Assembly: GCA_014860575.1 (NCBI GenBank)
Contig: JACZJK010000011.1
Location: forward strand, 55,715 to 119,714
Reading direction: 5' to 3'
Source of the DNA: Bacteroidales bacterium
GTDB lineage: Bacteria; Bacteroidota; Bacteroidia; Bacteroidales; JAAYJT01
DNA length: 64,000 nt
A program made the position numbers and the translations under genes. Positions 1 through 8,199 of this stretch are shown here, one piece after another. The stretch's first letter is position 1. The number at the start of each line of letters is the position of its first letter. The notes below the pieces were generated by a model. The model was not told the DNA's origin. It saw only the letters and a program-made list of their open reading frames with translations, and did not search any database.

Positions 1-148
1 TGGGATTATCAGTGATTCAAACATAGAATGTCATGTTAGCAAAAATTTGGCCATGATATTAAAATGGTCAAAAGGGCAGATAGGCTGACCCTTTGGCGCA
101 GGATATTTAAAAAGCAGCATCGGGCAGGATAGGATTGGGTTAAACCAC

Positions 149-1336
149 TCAAATTTTACGGTACTTAAAAGTGATGTTAAAAACGTGTTTAAGAAGTTCT
201 TTGTCAATGTCAGAGAGTTCCATATTTCTTCGGCGGTAAACTGCTTCTGCAACTTTGATCGCCTTGTTTACATCGAAGGTAGTAAAGCCGGAATATCCTC
301 CCCAGGCGAAGGAGGATATAAAGTTTCGCTGGAAATTGCCTCCAAAAATGTTTGAGCTAACTCCAACAACAGTGCCTGTATTAAACATTGTATTAATTCC
401 TGATTTTGAGTGGTCGCCCATGATCAGACCACAAAATTGTAAACTTGTATCAACAAATGTTTGCTCGGCATAACTCCACAATCTTATTGTATCGTAGGTG
501 TTTTTTAGGTTCGAAGTATTGGTATCTGCCCCAAGATTGCACCACTCACCCAGAACGGAATGCCCTAAAAAGCCATCATGTGCTTTATTAGAATATCCGA
601 AAATGACCGAGTTATTAACTTCGCCACCAACCTTAGAATGAGGTCCAATTGTGGTCGGGCCATAAATCTTGGCGCCAATCTTAACTACTGAGTTGTCGCA
701 CAGTGCAAAAGGCCCACGGATAAAGCTGCCTTCCATAACTTCAGTATTCTCACCGATGTATACTGGTCCTTTGCTGGCGTTAAGTACCGCAAAGCCAATA
801 TTGGCACCTTTTTCAACAAAAATATTCTCAGGATTCACAACGTGTGCAGCTGATCCAAGCTTTTGTGATTTGCGGCCTTTTGTTATCAATTCAAAATCAG
901 CCTGAATGGCAATGCCATTTTTTGAAAAAATATCCCAAATGTTTAAAAGTTCTGTAAAGTTGACCTCTGTTGGAAATTCTGTAACATTGCTTGTTTCATT
1001 CGTTCCGGATTTTTCGAGCTCTTGCTCAGTGAGGCGCATGGCAATAACTATATCATTTTTTATCAGCGCCTGGTTGGGTTGCAATTTGTTGATTTCAGCT
1101 ATTAACTCTGTATTTGGACATATTGCGCCATTGATCAGTATATTATCAGGTTCCTTAACGACAGGGAATTTTTTTCGGAGGTAATTCTCTGTAAGGGAAG
1201 ATGTTTTCACGCCAAGGAATTTCTCCCATTTCTCCCTGATAGTAAGAATTCCAAAGCGGATATCGGCAAGTGGGCGGGTAAACGTTAAGGGCAGAAAGTT
1301 ACTTCGGCGGGCATCGTCAAACAAGATATAGTTCAT
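149..1336 (-). CDS. GlmU-like sugar nucleotidyltransferase / left-handed beta-helix protein
   Basis: A 395-residue protein resembling the Bacteroidota GlmU-like family, annotated as putative sugar nucleotidyltransferase or acyltransferase. The N-terminus has the family signature MNYILFDDARRSNFLPLTFT followed by RPLADIRFG. Roughly residues 170-330 carry imperfect hexapeptide repeats typical of a left-handed beta-helix (for example GAKIYGPTTIGPHSKVGG and GFLGHSVLGEWCNLGAD). It probably works in UDP-amino-sugar metabolism in the cytoplasm, but the exact donor and acceptor cannot be read from sequence. It lies downstream of rpmE2 on the same strand, an arrangement I recall as common in Bacteroidota, but a terminator hairpin separates them. 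It ends in TGA at 149-151. Length fits the family. Function is inferred from family resemblance. Confidence 0.8.
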   Translation of the reverse strand: MNYILFDDARRSNFLPLTFTRPLADIRFGILTIREKWEKFLGVKTSSLTENYLRKKFPVVKEPDNILINGAICPNTELIAEINKLQPNQALIKNDIVIAMRLTEQELEKSGTNETSNVTEFPTEVNFTELLNIWDIFSKNGIAIQADFELITKGRKSQKLGSAAHVVNPENIFVEKGANIGFAVLNASKGPVYIGENTEVMEGSFIRGPFALCDNSVVKIGAKIYGPTTIGPHSKVGGEVNNSVIFGYSNKAHDGFLGHSVLGEWCNLGADTNTSNLKNTYDTIRLWSYAEQTFVDTSLQFCGLIMGDHSKSGINTMFNTGTVVGVSSNIFGGNFQRNFISSFAWGGYSGFTTFDVNKAIKVAEAVYRRRNMELSDIDKELLKHVFNITFKYRKI

Positions 1337-1381
1337 TTCAGCATCAATTTTTGGTTCGTCAAAGTTATGACAGATAAAATT

Positions 1382-1407
1382 AAAAAAGCCCTCTTAGAAA
1401 AGGGCTT
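1382..1407 (-). terminator. Rho-independent terminator after rpmE2
   Basis: Read on the minus strand, AAGCCCT and AGGGCTT arms (1401-1407 and 1386-1392) form a 7-bp perfect stem with an 8-nt loop followed by a T tract. It lies 31 bp beyond the rpmE2 stop codon and upstream of the GlmU-like gene, so it probably limits read-through between them. Confidence 0.8.
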
Positions 1408-1437
1408 ATTTATAAAAAAGTTATGAACACCTGAATC

Positions 1438-1713
1438 TTAATTGTTCTGCTTGTTTCGGTTTTGCATGTGTTTTTCATACCTGGCCCTGAATTTATCCAC
1501 GCGACCGGCTGTATCAATAAGTTTCATTTTTCCGGTATAAAACGGATGCGATGTATGGGATATCTCTAATTTGACCAGTGGATATTCTTTTCCATCTTCC
1601 CAAACAATGCTTTCCCTGGTTTGAACTGTTGAACGGCTCATAAAAGCATACTCATTAGAGATGTCTTTAAATACTACAAGCCTATAATCCTTTGGGTGAA
1701 TGTCTTTTTTCAT
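1438..1713 (-). CDS. rpmE2: Type B 50S ribosomal protein L31
   Basis: A 91-residue protein with the start [17 protein letters not shown] and the block [21 protein letters not shown] that define the type B (zinc-independent) form of L31. The CxxC zinc motif of type A L31 is absent, as expected. It is part of the large ribosomal subunit. A TAnnTTTG promoter lies just upstream and a hairpin terminator just downstream, so it looks like a single-gene transcript. The Asn/Lys/Gln-rich tail is usual for this family. Confidence 0.95.
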   Translation of the reverse strand: MKKDIHPKDYRLVVFKDISNEYAFMSRSTVQTRESIVWEDGKEYPLVKLEISHTSHPFYTGKMKLIDTAGRVDKFRARYEKHMQNRNKQNN

Positions 1714-1742
1714 ATTATTAGTCCTATCTGAATTTGAGGGCG

Positions 1743-1774
1743 CAAAATTAAGTCTTTTGTTTTAAACAAACAAA
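1743..1774 (-). promoter_or_regulatory. Bacteroidota-type promoter of rpmE2
   Basis: On the minus strand TTTG (1774-1771), a 20-nt spacer, then TAATTTTG (1750-1743) fit the Bacteroidota primary sigma consensus TTTG-N19-21-TAnnTTTG exactly. Transcription would start near 1736, leaving a leader of about 23 nt before the rpmE2 start at 1713. Confidence 0.7.
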
Positions 1775-1920
1775 CAAAGCGTGCAATTAATTCTTTCAAA
1801 TAAAACTCAGCCAGATTCGTTGAAATTGTTAGGGAAACAAGGTGATTGCAGAATTAAACATGTTAAAGCTTTCGTTGTTTTAAAATCTGAAAATATTACT
1901 GTATAACTAAAAAAAGACAA

Positions 1921-2421
1921 ATGAGAACTATACACCTAATCAGAACCTTACTATTATCATCAATACTTGTTATTTCATCCTGCTTTCCTGAACCTGATAC
2001 AAAGCATGAAGCAACCCTTGCAATACGAAACAACTGGGACTCATTTATAAACCATTGGGAAACCCAGGATGCTGCAGGCTGTGCGTCATTTTTTTCTGAA
2101 GATGGCTATAACGTTCCGGATGAATTCAGAACCCTGAAAGGACGATCAGAAATAGAATCTTTTTATAACACCTTGTTCTCTGGTAGCCAAAGCAGTAAAT
2201 ATGTGCACAATATCTTATCAGTATCTGTAACAGGCGATGATGCTATAGAACTGGGAGAATTTACAGTTGACTGGTTATCAAATGAAGGTGAGGCCTGGAC
2301 TTACAAAGCACGCAGTATTGCCCATTGGCAAAAAGATGAAAATGAAAACTGGAAGATCAAAGGGTTCCTTTTCAATAAACCGGCTGCTGACAACGGGTCA
2401 ATACAGGATCTTACAGAATAA
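1921..2421 (+). CDS. NTF2/SnoaL-like lipoprotein (DUF4440 type)
   Basis: A 166-residue protein. Residues 1-21 form a lipoprotein signal peptide ending in a lipobox (VISSC, Cys21), so it is probably anchored to a membrane on the periplasmic side. The rest resembles the NTF2-like cone fold of SnoaL/DUF4440 proteins: an AIRNNWDSFINHWETQDAAGCASFFSEDG segment (read in two parts) followed by a strand-rich half with GEFTVDWLSNEG and IAHWQKDENENWKIKGF. No catalytic residues can be assigned, and the ligand is unknown. It faces the convergent SDR gene, whose stop lies only 5 bp away. Confidence 0.7.
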   Translation: MRTIHLIRTLLLSSILVISSCFPEPDTKHEATLAIRNNWDSFINHWETQDAAGCASFFSEDGYNVPDEFRTLKGRSEIESFYNTLFSGSQSSKYVHNILSVSVTGDDAIELGEFTVDWLSNEGEAWTYKARSIAHWQKDENENWKIKGFLFNKPAADNGSIQDLTE

Positions 2422-2426
2422 ACAAA

Positions 2427-3203
2427 TCATTTTCCTTGTATCCACCTTACACTTTTCACCACCATACTTCTTGGTGAAATGCGAAGCGAAGCAACCATCA
2501 TGCGGTTCAAAACGCCATGAATGGCAACAGGTTTCCCTTTCATCATGGCCTTGTAACCAAACTCAGCGACTTCTTTGGATGAGGGCATTTTAAACTTCTC
2601 AACCAGCTTGATGCCTTTCATATCGGCTACATCCTGAAAGCCAGATTCTGTTGGCCCGGGACAGAGTGCGGTAACTGAAACTCCTTTATCACGAACTTCG
2701 TTGTTGATGGCTTCGGAAAAGCTTAAGACAAATGCCTTGGTAGCATAATACACAGCCATGAACGGGCCGGGCATAAAAGAAGCTACCGAACCAACATTCA
2801 TGATTTTTCCGCTTTCACGTGCAATCATTTCAGGTAGAAAAAGTTTTGTGAGATGAACCAAAGCAGTAATGTTTAACTGTATCATTTGTTCTTCCTTTTC
2901 CCACGGATTTCCAACAAAAGCGCCCAGGTGCCCGAAACCGGCATTGTTGATCAGGTAGTCAATCGAAATACCCTGACTCTGAACTTCGTTAAAAACCTCA
3001 AGGGCAGCATCTTTCACTGATAAGTCCTTGACGATTAAATGTACAGTTACCTTGTGTGCCTTCTCAATTTCATTTTTCAGCTCATTAAGTTTGACTTTGT
3101 TACGGGCAACAAGCACAAGATTGTCGCCGTGGCGGGCATGGATTTTGACAAGTTCAAGCCCGATGCCACTTGATGCCCCGGTGATTAATGCGGTTTTGTT
3201 CAT
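2427..3203 (-). CDS. Short-chain dehydrogenase/reductase (SDR)
   Basis: A 258-residue classical SDR oxidoreductase. The N-terminal TGASSGIGLELVK is the TGxxxGxG dinucleotide-binding motif. LINNAGFGHLGAF is the NNAG motif. The catalytic triad is visible as Ser in NVGSVASF and YYATK (Tyr and Lys), and PGPTESGF follows. It would reduce or oxidise a carbonyl/alcohol with NAD(P)H in the cytoplasm. The Arg in the ARNKVKL segment after beta-2 favours NADP(H), which is an inference. The C-terminal PISPRSMVVKSVRWIQGK-like tail resembles the DltE/YqjQ group of SDRs. Substrate is unknown. It ends convergently with the lipoprotein gene. Confidence 0.88.
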   Translation of the reverse strand: MNKTALITGASSGIGLELVKIHARHGDNLVLVARNKVKLNELKNEIEKAHKVTVHLIVKDLSVKDAALEVFNEVQSQGISIDYLINNAGFGHLGAFVGNPWEKEEQMIQLNITALVHLTKLFLPEMIARESGKIMNVGSVASFMPGPFMAVYYATKAFVLSFSEAINNEVRDKGVSVTALCPGPTESGFQDVADMKGIKLVEKFKMPSSKEVAEFGYKAMMKGKPVAIHGVLNRMMVASLRISPRSMVVKSVRWIQGK

Positions 3204-3337
3204 TTCTAAATTTCAAGGTTTGATATTTTTAACAAGTTATTTTAATGAGGAATCGTATTATATATTACAGCGATTGGCTCGCAATACAAAAAGCCGTTTA
3301 CCGATTACTGATAACCCATAACCATTTCTGATCCTCC

Positions 3338-3931
3338 TTATTCCCAGCCAATCAATTCAACCACGATATCATTGCGCCGGTTAAACATCTGGTAAGGCGG
3401 ATTGTAGCCAAAATACTGAAAATGGCTGGTATGCGCAATGTTTTCTTTTTCAAGGTAAGACCTGAGTTCCTGAATCTTCTCCTGGATTTTCTGGTCTGAA
3501 GTAAATCCGCCAAAACTTAATCCAGCCATAATTACAGCCGGTTTTTTATAAATCTCTATATCGGTACGGCTTGGGGTCGGAAGGTTCTCAAGTGAGTATT
3601 TGGATGGCATCATAAACTCCATCACCATACCTTCGCCCCAGCTCATTGCAACTGGCGAAGTCATGGCAATGCTTTCATTGCGTTCGTTACCGCCAAAAAT
3701 GTAAGATGCAAGAGTTCTAAAGCCATTGCCGGAGCCGGCACGATAGGTTTCAGCATCTATCCTGGTTCTGGCAAAGATCGCACTTTCATATTTCCGAACC
3801 TCAAAAGTTTGAAAATCCTGTAATATTGTATAGCTGTATTGTTCAGTTTTATTAGTGCTCATGGAAGCCCAGGTCTGAAATGCTACAAAAAGAAAAATAA
3901 GTATCCCAGTAATAATCAAAGAAGTTCTCAT
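3338..3931 (-). CDS. SOUL-family heme-binding-like protein
   Basis: A 197-residue protein with an N-terminal hydrophobic segment (residues 4-22) that could be a signal anchor. The remainder matches the SOUL/HEBP family: EVRKYESAIFART near residue 47, FRTLASYIFGGNERNESIAM, TSPVAM and the late block EKENIAHTSHFQYFGYNPP. Family members bind heme or porphyrins. Bacterial homologues are poorly characterised, so a heme ligand is only an inference. It is a stand-alone gene between the SDR gene and the hydrogenase maturation region. Confidence 0.82.
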   Translation of the reverse strand: MRTSLIITGILIFLFVAFQTWASMSTNKTEQYSYTILQDFQTFEVRKYESAIFARTRIDAETYRAGSGNGFRTLASYIFGGNERNESIAMTSPVAMSWGEGMVMEFMMPSKYSLENLPTPSRTDIEIYKKPAVIMAGLSFGGFTSDQKIQEKIQELRSYLEKENIAHTSHFQYFGYNPPYQMFNRRNDIVVELIGWE

Positions 3932-4080
3932 TGTTTAATTTTTAAGCTTTAAAGGTAAACAACAAGAAATTGCATCATTTGTTTCAAGCGGTTATAATAT
4001 CCTTTGGATAATTTCAGAAAAAAATGATATCCGTAGCTGAAACAAAATGAATAAACCGTTAGGTATAATGAATTGTCTCC

Positions 4081-4338
4081 TTAGGTTCGGAAAATCATTT
4101 TCTCAACCTGAACCCCATCAATCTTTAAAAGTTCATTTTCAAGCTTTAACGCCTCTTCCTTGTCGTCGGTAAGTTCGAGCAGGATGAGGCCGCTTGTACT
4201 GCACATATTATCAACAACTTCGTGTAATCCCAGACGGGTTTTGATAGAACAGCCAAATTTTGTTAACGCCGATTGCACTTCTTTGGCAGCTTCAAGGCGG
4301 TCATTTATAAAAAGACCGAGGACGCGTATTTCTTTCAT
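4081..4338 (-). CDS. TM1266-type iron-only hydrogenase system regulator, copy 2
   Basis: An 85-residue protein with a predicted ferredoxin-like/ACT-like fold. Family markers are the start MKEIRVLGLFINDR, the block GLHEV in the middle, CSTSGLILLEL and the end GVQVEKMIF. TM1266-family proteins are repeatedly found beside HydE/F/G and are annotated as putative regulators of [FeFe]-hydrogenase systems; their biochemical role is not settled. This is the distal of two adjacent paralogues, 22 bp downstream of the other and in the same orientation as hydG, so all three probably share a transcript. Confidence 0.85.
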   Translation of the reverse strand: MKEIRVLGLFINDRLEAAKEVQSALTKFGCSIKTRLGLHEVVDNMCSTSGLILLELTDDKEEALKLENELLKIDGVQVEKMIFRT

Positions 4339-4360
4339 AGCAATTATTTTATATCAAATG

Positions 4361-4618
4361 TCAATACACAAAGCTCATCACCTTCACTTCAACTCCACCT
4401 ATTTGCTCAAGTTCTTGCTGAAACAAATCCCATTCTTCGCTTTTGCCCGAGAGTTGCAAAATCATTATTCCGGTGCGGCTGCATACGTCGGTGGTGACTT
4501 CATGGAATCCAAGACGCGAGCGGATCAGATGGGCGTATTGTGTAAGAACACCTTGTGTCCGTCCGCTTTCTTTGATCCTATCCCTGATCAATATTCCTAA
4601 AATTCTGCTTTCTTTCAT
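4361..4618 (-). CDS. TM1266-type iron-only hydrogenase system regulator, copy 1
   Basis: An 85-residue paralogue of the following gene, the same length, with the same framework (MKESRILGILIRDR, SRLGFHEV, CSRTGIMILQL, GGVEVKVMSF). The two align end to end without obvious gaps but differ at more than half of the positions by eye, so the duplication is old rather than recent. It sits 70 bp downstream of hydG in the same direction. The context suggests a role in [FeFe]-hydrogenase maturation or control; the mechanism is unknown. Confidence 0.85.
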   Translation of the reverse strand: MKESRILGILIRDRIKESGRTQGVLTQYAHLIRSRLGFHEVTTDVCSRTGIMILQLSGKSEEWDLFQQELEQIGGVEVKVMSFVY

Positions 4619-4688
4619 TTCTTATTGAATTATCGTCAAACTAACATAGAAAATCCACAATCCGAAATCTGAAATCGTCAATCGTAAA

Positions 4689-6119
4689 TCAAAAATAGAG
4701 ATCTCTTTCGCCCTGTTTGATCTTCTCAACCCGTTCCCTAACAGCATGCACATGGTCTTTATTTCCTTCTTCCAATTGCTTGATATTCTTTTCAATCACT
4801 TCCCATCCTTTTATCCTGGTATCTTCAGGGGCATAATCTTCAAGATACTCGGCCAGGGTCAAAATGGCGTTGGGTGAGCAAAAGCGTTTGATGAATCCCG
4901 GAACAGAGAACTCCATGAAATGCTCGCCGGTTCGCCCTAAACGGTAACAAGCCGTGCAAAATGAAGGAAGATAATCCTGCTCCAGTAATTCATCAATGAT
5001 CTCGCTCAATGAACGTGTATCGTTGATTTGAAATTGCTCTTTATCAAGATCCTGTGAATGCAGTTTTTCGGCATAGCTGCCGATTTCAATTTTGGTTCCG
5101 CCATCAATCTGGGAAACCCCAAATTGCATCACTTCCCTTCGAACCGCGGCGGATTCCCGGGCTGTAAGGATCATGCCGGTGTAAGGAACGGCAAGTCTGA
5201 GTATGGCCACCAACCTCACAAATTCTTCATCAGTAACGATGTATTGTTTGCTGATATCCAGCGCCGAAGCATTTTGTATCCTTGGAAAGGAAATCGTGTG
5301 CGGCCCAACGTTATAGCAAGCTTCAAGATGATTGGTGTGGCGAACCAGGCCAAGCACTTCATAGCGCCAATCGTACAATCCGAAAAGTGCGCCAATGCCA
5401 ACATCGTCAAGACCTGCTTCCTGGGCACGGTCCAATGAAGTGAGCCTGTATTCAAAATTCCTTTTAACACCACCCAAATGGTAAAGCTTGTAAATTTCAG
5501 GATGATAGGTTTCCTGGAAAACCTGGTAGGTACCTATACCGGAATCTTTAATTACCCGAAAACCGTCAATATCAAGGGGGGCGGCGTTGATGTTGACCCT
5601 GCGGATCTCACCATTGCCCTTTTTAACTCCATATACAATGCGAACCGTATGAGCAATGTATTCAGGCGAATAATCGGGATGTTCCCCATAGACGAGAATC
5701 AGCCGCTTTTGCCCGTTTTCTTCAAGCGCTTCTACTTCCTGAACCAATTGCTGATCGTCGAGTGTGGAGCGCTTTACTTTTTTATTGGTTGACCTGAACC
5801 CGCAATACTGGCAGTTGTTGGTGCATTTGTTGCCAACATACAAGGGCGCAAAAAGAACGATACGGTTTCCATACACTTTCTCTTTCAATGACCGGGCGCC
5901 TTGCTTGATTTCTTCAATAAGTTCCGGATCGGTGGCGTTGATCAACACAGCGGTTTCTTCAAGTGTAAGGCGGTTTTTATCAATAGATTTGGCAATCACT
6001 TCCCGCACACGTTCCTTAGTTGAAACGGTGTTGTTGATATGGTTCCAGATCTCATCAGGATCAATAAACGGTTTCATCCGCTGATCCTTGATGCTGCATT
6101 TTTCGGGTTGGAATATCAT
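4689..6119 (-). CDS. hydG: [FeFe]-hydrogenase H-cluster radical SAM maturase HydG
   Basis: A 476-residue radical SAM enzyme that cleaves tyrosine to supply the CO and CN ligands for the H-cluster. The SAM cluster motif CTNNCQYC (CX3CX2C) lies near residue 100 after VLFAPLYVGNK. The HydG-specific C-terminal cluster motif is present: CTACYRLGRTGEHFMEF with a further Cys in RFCSPNA, which separates it from the thiamine enzyme ThiH. Length is normal for HydG. It is followed by two TM1266-type genes and preceded by an MBL-fold gene, all on the minus strand. HydE and HydF, its required partners, are not in this window. Confidence 0.96.
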   Translation of the reverse strand: MIFQPEKCSIKDQRMKPFIDPDEIWNHINNTVSTKERVREVIAKSIDKNRLTLEETAVLINATDPELIEEIKQGARSLKEKVYGNRIVLFAPLYVGNKCTNNCQYCGFRSTNKKVKRSTLDDQQLVQEVEALEENGQKRLILVYGEHPDYSPEYIAHTVRIVYGVKKGNGEIRRVNINAAPLDIDGFRVIKDSGIGTYQVFQETYHPEIYKLYHLGGVKRNFEYRLTSLDRAQEAGLDDVGIGALFGLYDWRYEVLGLVRHTNHLEACYNVGPHTISFPRIQNASALDISKQYIVTDEEFVRLVAILRLAVPYTGMILTARESAAVRREVMQFGVSQIDGGTKIEIGSYAEKLHSQDLDKEQFQINDTRSLSEIIDELLEQDYLPSFCTACYRLGRTGEHFMEFSVPGFIKRFCSPNAILTLAEYLEDYAPEDTRIKGWEVIEKNIKQLEEGNKDHVHAVRERVEKIKQGERDLYF

Positions 6120-6190
6120 TTTTATGAGATGATTTAAGATTTTAATCCCGCCATCGGTGGGTATCGAAACATATATGTGTTATATGAGTG

Positions 6191-6198
6191 CAAAATTA
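6191..6198 (-). promoter_or_regulatory. Candidate -7 box upstream of hydG
   Basis: On the minus strand the octamer TAATTTTG matches the Bacteroidota -7 consensus TAnnTTTG exactly, 72 bp before the hydG start. No TTG-type -33 element is found at the expected distance, so hydG could have its own promoter or depend on read-through from the MBL-fold gene. Confidence 0.4.
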
Positions 6199-6234
6199 CG
6201 CAATTATAAGGGTTAAGGCAGTCTCAATTGCTGA

Positions 6235-6999
6235 TTAATCAATATCTATCACCAGGTTATCGTGTGCAAGGCGAATATGGGCTGGAAGTTTGCGTTCAAC
6301 TTCTTCATGCAAGCCTAAAAAATGACTGATATGCGTGAGATAGGTTCGCTCAGGCATCAGTTTTTCAACAACTTCAACCGCTTCCTCTAAGGAAAAATGC
6401 GATACATGTCTTGAGTTTCTCAAGGCATTGAGAACAAGAATTTTCGTTCCTTTCATTTTTACCATTTCCTCCACCGGTATATAGCTGGCATCAGTAATAT
6501 AGGTGAAATCACCAATTCTGAATCCAAATACGCTGAGCTTGTTGTGCATTACTTCAACCGGAGTGAATTTCACATCATTGACTGTAAACGGTTTGATATC
6601 AATGAGGTGTGTAATAAGTTGCGGCGCCCCGAAAAAGCGGGTTTCAGTGAATATATAGGGAAACTCAATGCGGATGGCTTCCAGCACTTCGGCTGAGCCA
6701 TAAACGTCAATATTTTTATTTAAGATATAGTTGAAAGCCCTGATATCATCGAGGCCTGCGATGTGGTCGCGGTGGCCGTGTGTGAAAACAATGGCGTCAA
6801 TGTCTTCAACATTGTGACGAAGCATCTGGATTCGAAAATCAGGGCCGCAATCAATTACAATATTGCGTCCATTGATTGTGAGCATGGCAGAAGTTCTGAA
6901 CCGTTTATCCCGCAAATCAGTTGATTTGCAAACAACACAATTGCAAGCTATTACCGGAACACCGATAGAAGTACCGGTTCCCAGGAATGTTACTTTCAT
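6235..6999 (-). CDS. MBL-fold metallo-hydrolase (PhnP-like)
   Basis: A protein of about 254 residues from the ATG at 6999; the frame stays open further upstream to 7083, but MKVTFLGTGTSIGVP is the conserved family start, so the longer version is rejected. The metal site THGHRDH (HxHxDH) is clear, with further ligands in EVMHN, ITDASYI (Asp) and THISHFLG (His). A CNCVVC motif near the start resembles the PhnP-type cyclic phosphodiesterase group. It probably hydrolyses a phosphodiester in the cytoplasm; substrate unknown. It lies just upstream of hydG on the same strand, but a functional link is not evident. Confidence 0.8.
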   Translation of the reverse strand: MKVTFLGTGTSIGVPVIACNCVVCKSTDLRDKRFRTSAMLTINGRNIVIDCGPDFRIQMLRHNVEDIDAIVFTHGHRDHIAGLDDIRAFNYILNKNIDVYGSAEVLEAIRIEFPYIFTETRFFGAPQLITHLIDIKPFTVNDVKFTPVEVMHNKLSVFGFRIGDFTYITDASYIPVEEMVKMKGTKILVLNALRNSRHVSHFSLEEAVEVVEKLMPERTYLTHISHFLGLHEEVERKLPAHIRLAHDNLVIDID

Positions 7000-7060
7000 G
7001 CTGTTTGTTGAATGCGCTGTCATTAGGCAATTGTTAGGTGTTTTAGCTTCATCCCATAAA

Positions 7061-7238
7061 AAGACCCAAGTCTCAAGCCCCAAATTCCAAGTCCCAAGAA
7101 TTGAATCTACTTTTTTGTGGTTTGAACCATAGTCTTACTTGTTAAGTTACTAATAAAGAATAATTTATAACAATCTGACAAATCTCTTTATGAAGGCCTA
7201 TACCCAACTCGGATTTTGGGATTTGGGGCTTGGGTCTT
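7061..7238. repeat. Long-range inverted repeat between MBL and ribF genes
   Basis: AAGACCCAAG (7061-7070) is the exact reverse complement of CTTGGGTCTT (7229-7238), and CCCCAAAT (7078-7085) pairs with ATTTGGGG (7221-7228). The arms flank about 135 bp. The words belong to the short-word repeats seen in many gaps of this window, here placed in opposite orientation. The right arm reaches the ribF stop codon. Confidence 0.6.
7139..7156. promoter_or_regulatory. Weak Rex-like operator upstream of the MBL-hydG genes
   Basis: TTGTTAA-GTTA-CTAATAA matches 12 of 14 defined positions of the Rex consensus TTGTTAAN4TTAACAA. It lies about 140 bp before the MBL-fold gene start and upstream of hydG. A match this size in AT-rich DNA can arise by chance. 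Confidence 0.3.
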
Positions 7239-8179
7239 CAAAATATAAGTTCATCAATCTCTTGCTTGTCCTTGTTTAGCTGTGTTATCAATTGATTTTC
7301 GCTTTCAAAATTCATCTCATCGCGCATGCGCTTATGGAATGATATCATCATCGTTTGACCCGAAAGATCTTCGTTGCAGTCAAACAAATGCAGTTCAACC
7401 ACGAGTTCCTGACCGTTCGGTTGCGACAATTGATGTGGGTTCGCTACATTGAGCATGCCACGATAGTATTTACCAATATTGCTTACACTGATTGCGTAAA
7501 CGCCATCGGCGGGAATCAACTTTACGTCTTCATCAATTTGCACACGATAAATTGGTAAACCGGCTTTATCAAGCATGGTTGCTGTTCGGTACAATTCTCC
7601 AATGATGATATAATGATGATCGAGGTAGGCGTTGGCGCGCTGGATGCGGCCTTCCCTGATAGCTTCACGTATCTTGGTAGAACTTACGGTTTCGTTGTCA
7701 ATATCCTGCTGGGGAATTTCTTCCACTTGAAAATTGTAATGTTTGCCTAGCTCATGCAGGTGTTCGAAATCACCTTCACGATTATGGCCAAAATGATGAT
7801 TAAACCCAATAACCACGGTTCGTGCATGCAATTTCTTCACTAAAATATTCCTGATAAAATCCAATGAGCTCATTTTTGAGAACTCAATACTGAACGGTAT
7901 AACGATCAGATTCTGAAGCCCAACCTTACGAAGCAACTCAATTTTTTCGCGTTGTGAACTTATCAGCCTAAGCTCTTTGCCAGCGGTATCGGGATACAGG
8001 ATTTTTCGGGGATGCGGATGGAATGTAATCAGCGTAGATTCACCACCAATCTCCCTGGATATAGCGTTTAAGCGGTTCAGGATAGTTTTATGGCCGATAT
8101 GCACACCATCAAATGATCCGGTAGTCACAACTGCGTTCTGAATAGGAAGAGTTTGGTTCAGATTAGTAAAGATATTCAT
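7238..8179 (-). CDS. ribF: RibF-type riboflavin kinase/FAD synthetase with degenerate kinase motif
   Basis: A 313-residue protein with the layout of RibF, which makes FMN and FAD from riboflavin. The N-terminal FAD synthetase half is intact: GSFDGVHIGHKTIL near residue 22, FHPHPRKIL, GFNHHFGHNREGDF and SSTKIREAI. The C-terminal kinase half keeps its late blocks (DVKLIPADGVYAISV, ELHLFD, KRMRDEMNF). However, the flavokinase signature normally read as HG-GR-IGFPTAN is replaced around residues 192-215 by ELYRTATMLDKAGLPIYRVQ, lacking PTAN. Either the kinase is impaired or the enzyme is specialised. It is 20 bp downstream of rex on the same strand. Confidence 0.82.
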   Translation of the reverse strand: MNIFTNLNQTLPIQNAVVTTGSFDGVHIGHKTILNRLNAISREIGGESTLITFHPHPRKILYPDTAGKELRLISSQREKIELLRKVGLQNLIVIPFSIEFSKMSSLDFIRNILVKKLHARTVVIGFNHHFGHNREGDFEHLHELGKHYNFQVEEIPQQDIDNETVSSTKIREAIREGRIQRANAYLDHHYIIIGELYRTATMLDKAGLPIYRVQIDEDVKLIPADGVYAISVSNIGKYYRGMLNVANPHQLSQPNGQELVVELHLFDCNEDLSGQTMMISFHKRMRDEMNFESENQLITQLNKDKQEIDELIF

Positions 8180-8199
8180 AGTAAATTATTGAACCTGTA

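Noticed and set aside
31..252. Small frame at the left edge
   Set aside because: It overlaps the 3' end of the GlmU-like gene in another frame and has no recognisable features; positions 1-148 hold nothing else I can support.
4689..6119. Thiamine biosynthesis ThiH instead of HydG
   Set aside because: The C-terminal CTACYRLGRTGEHF motif with a later Cys is specific to HydG, and no thiamine genes are nearby.
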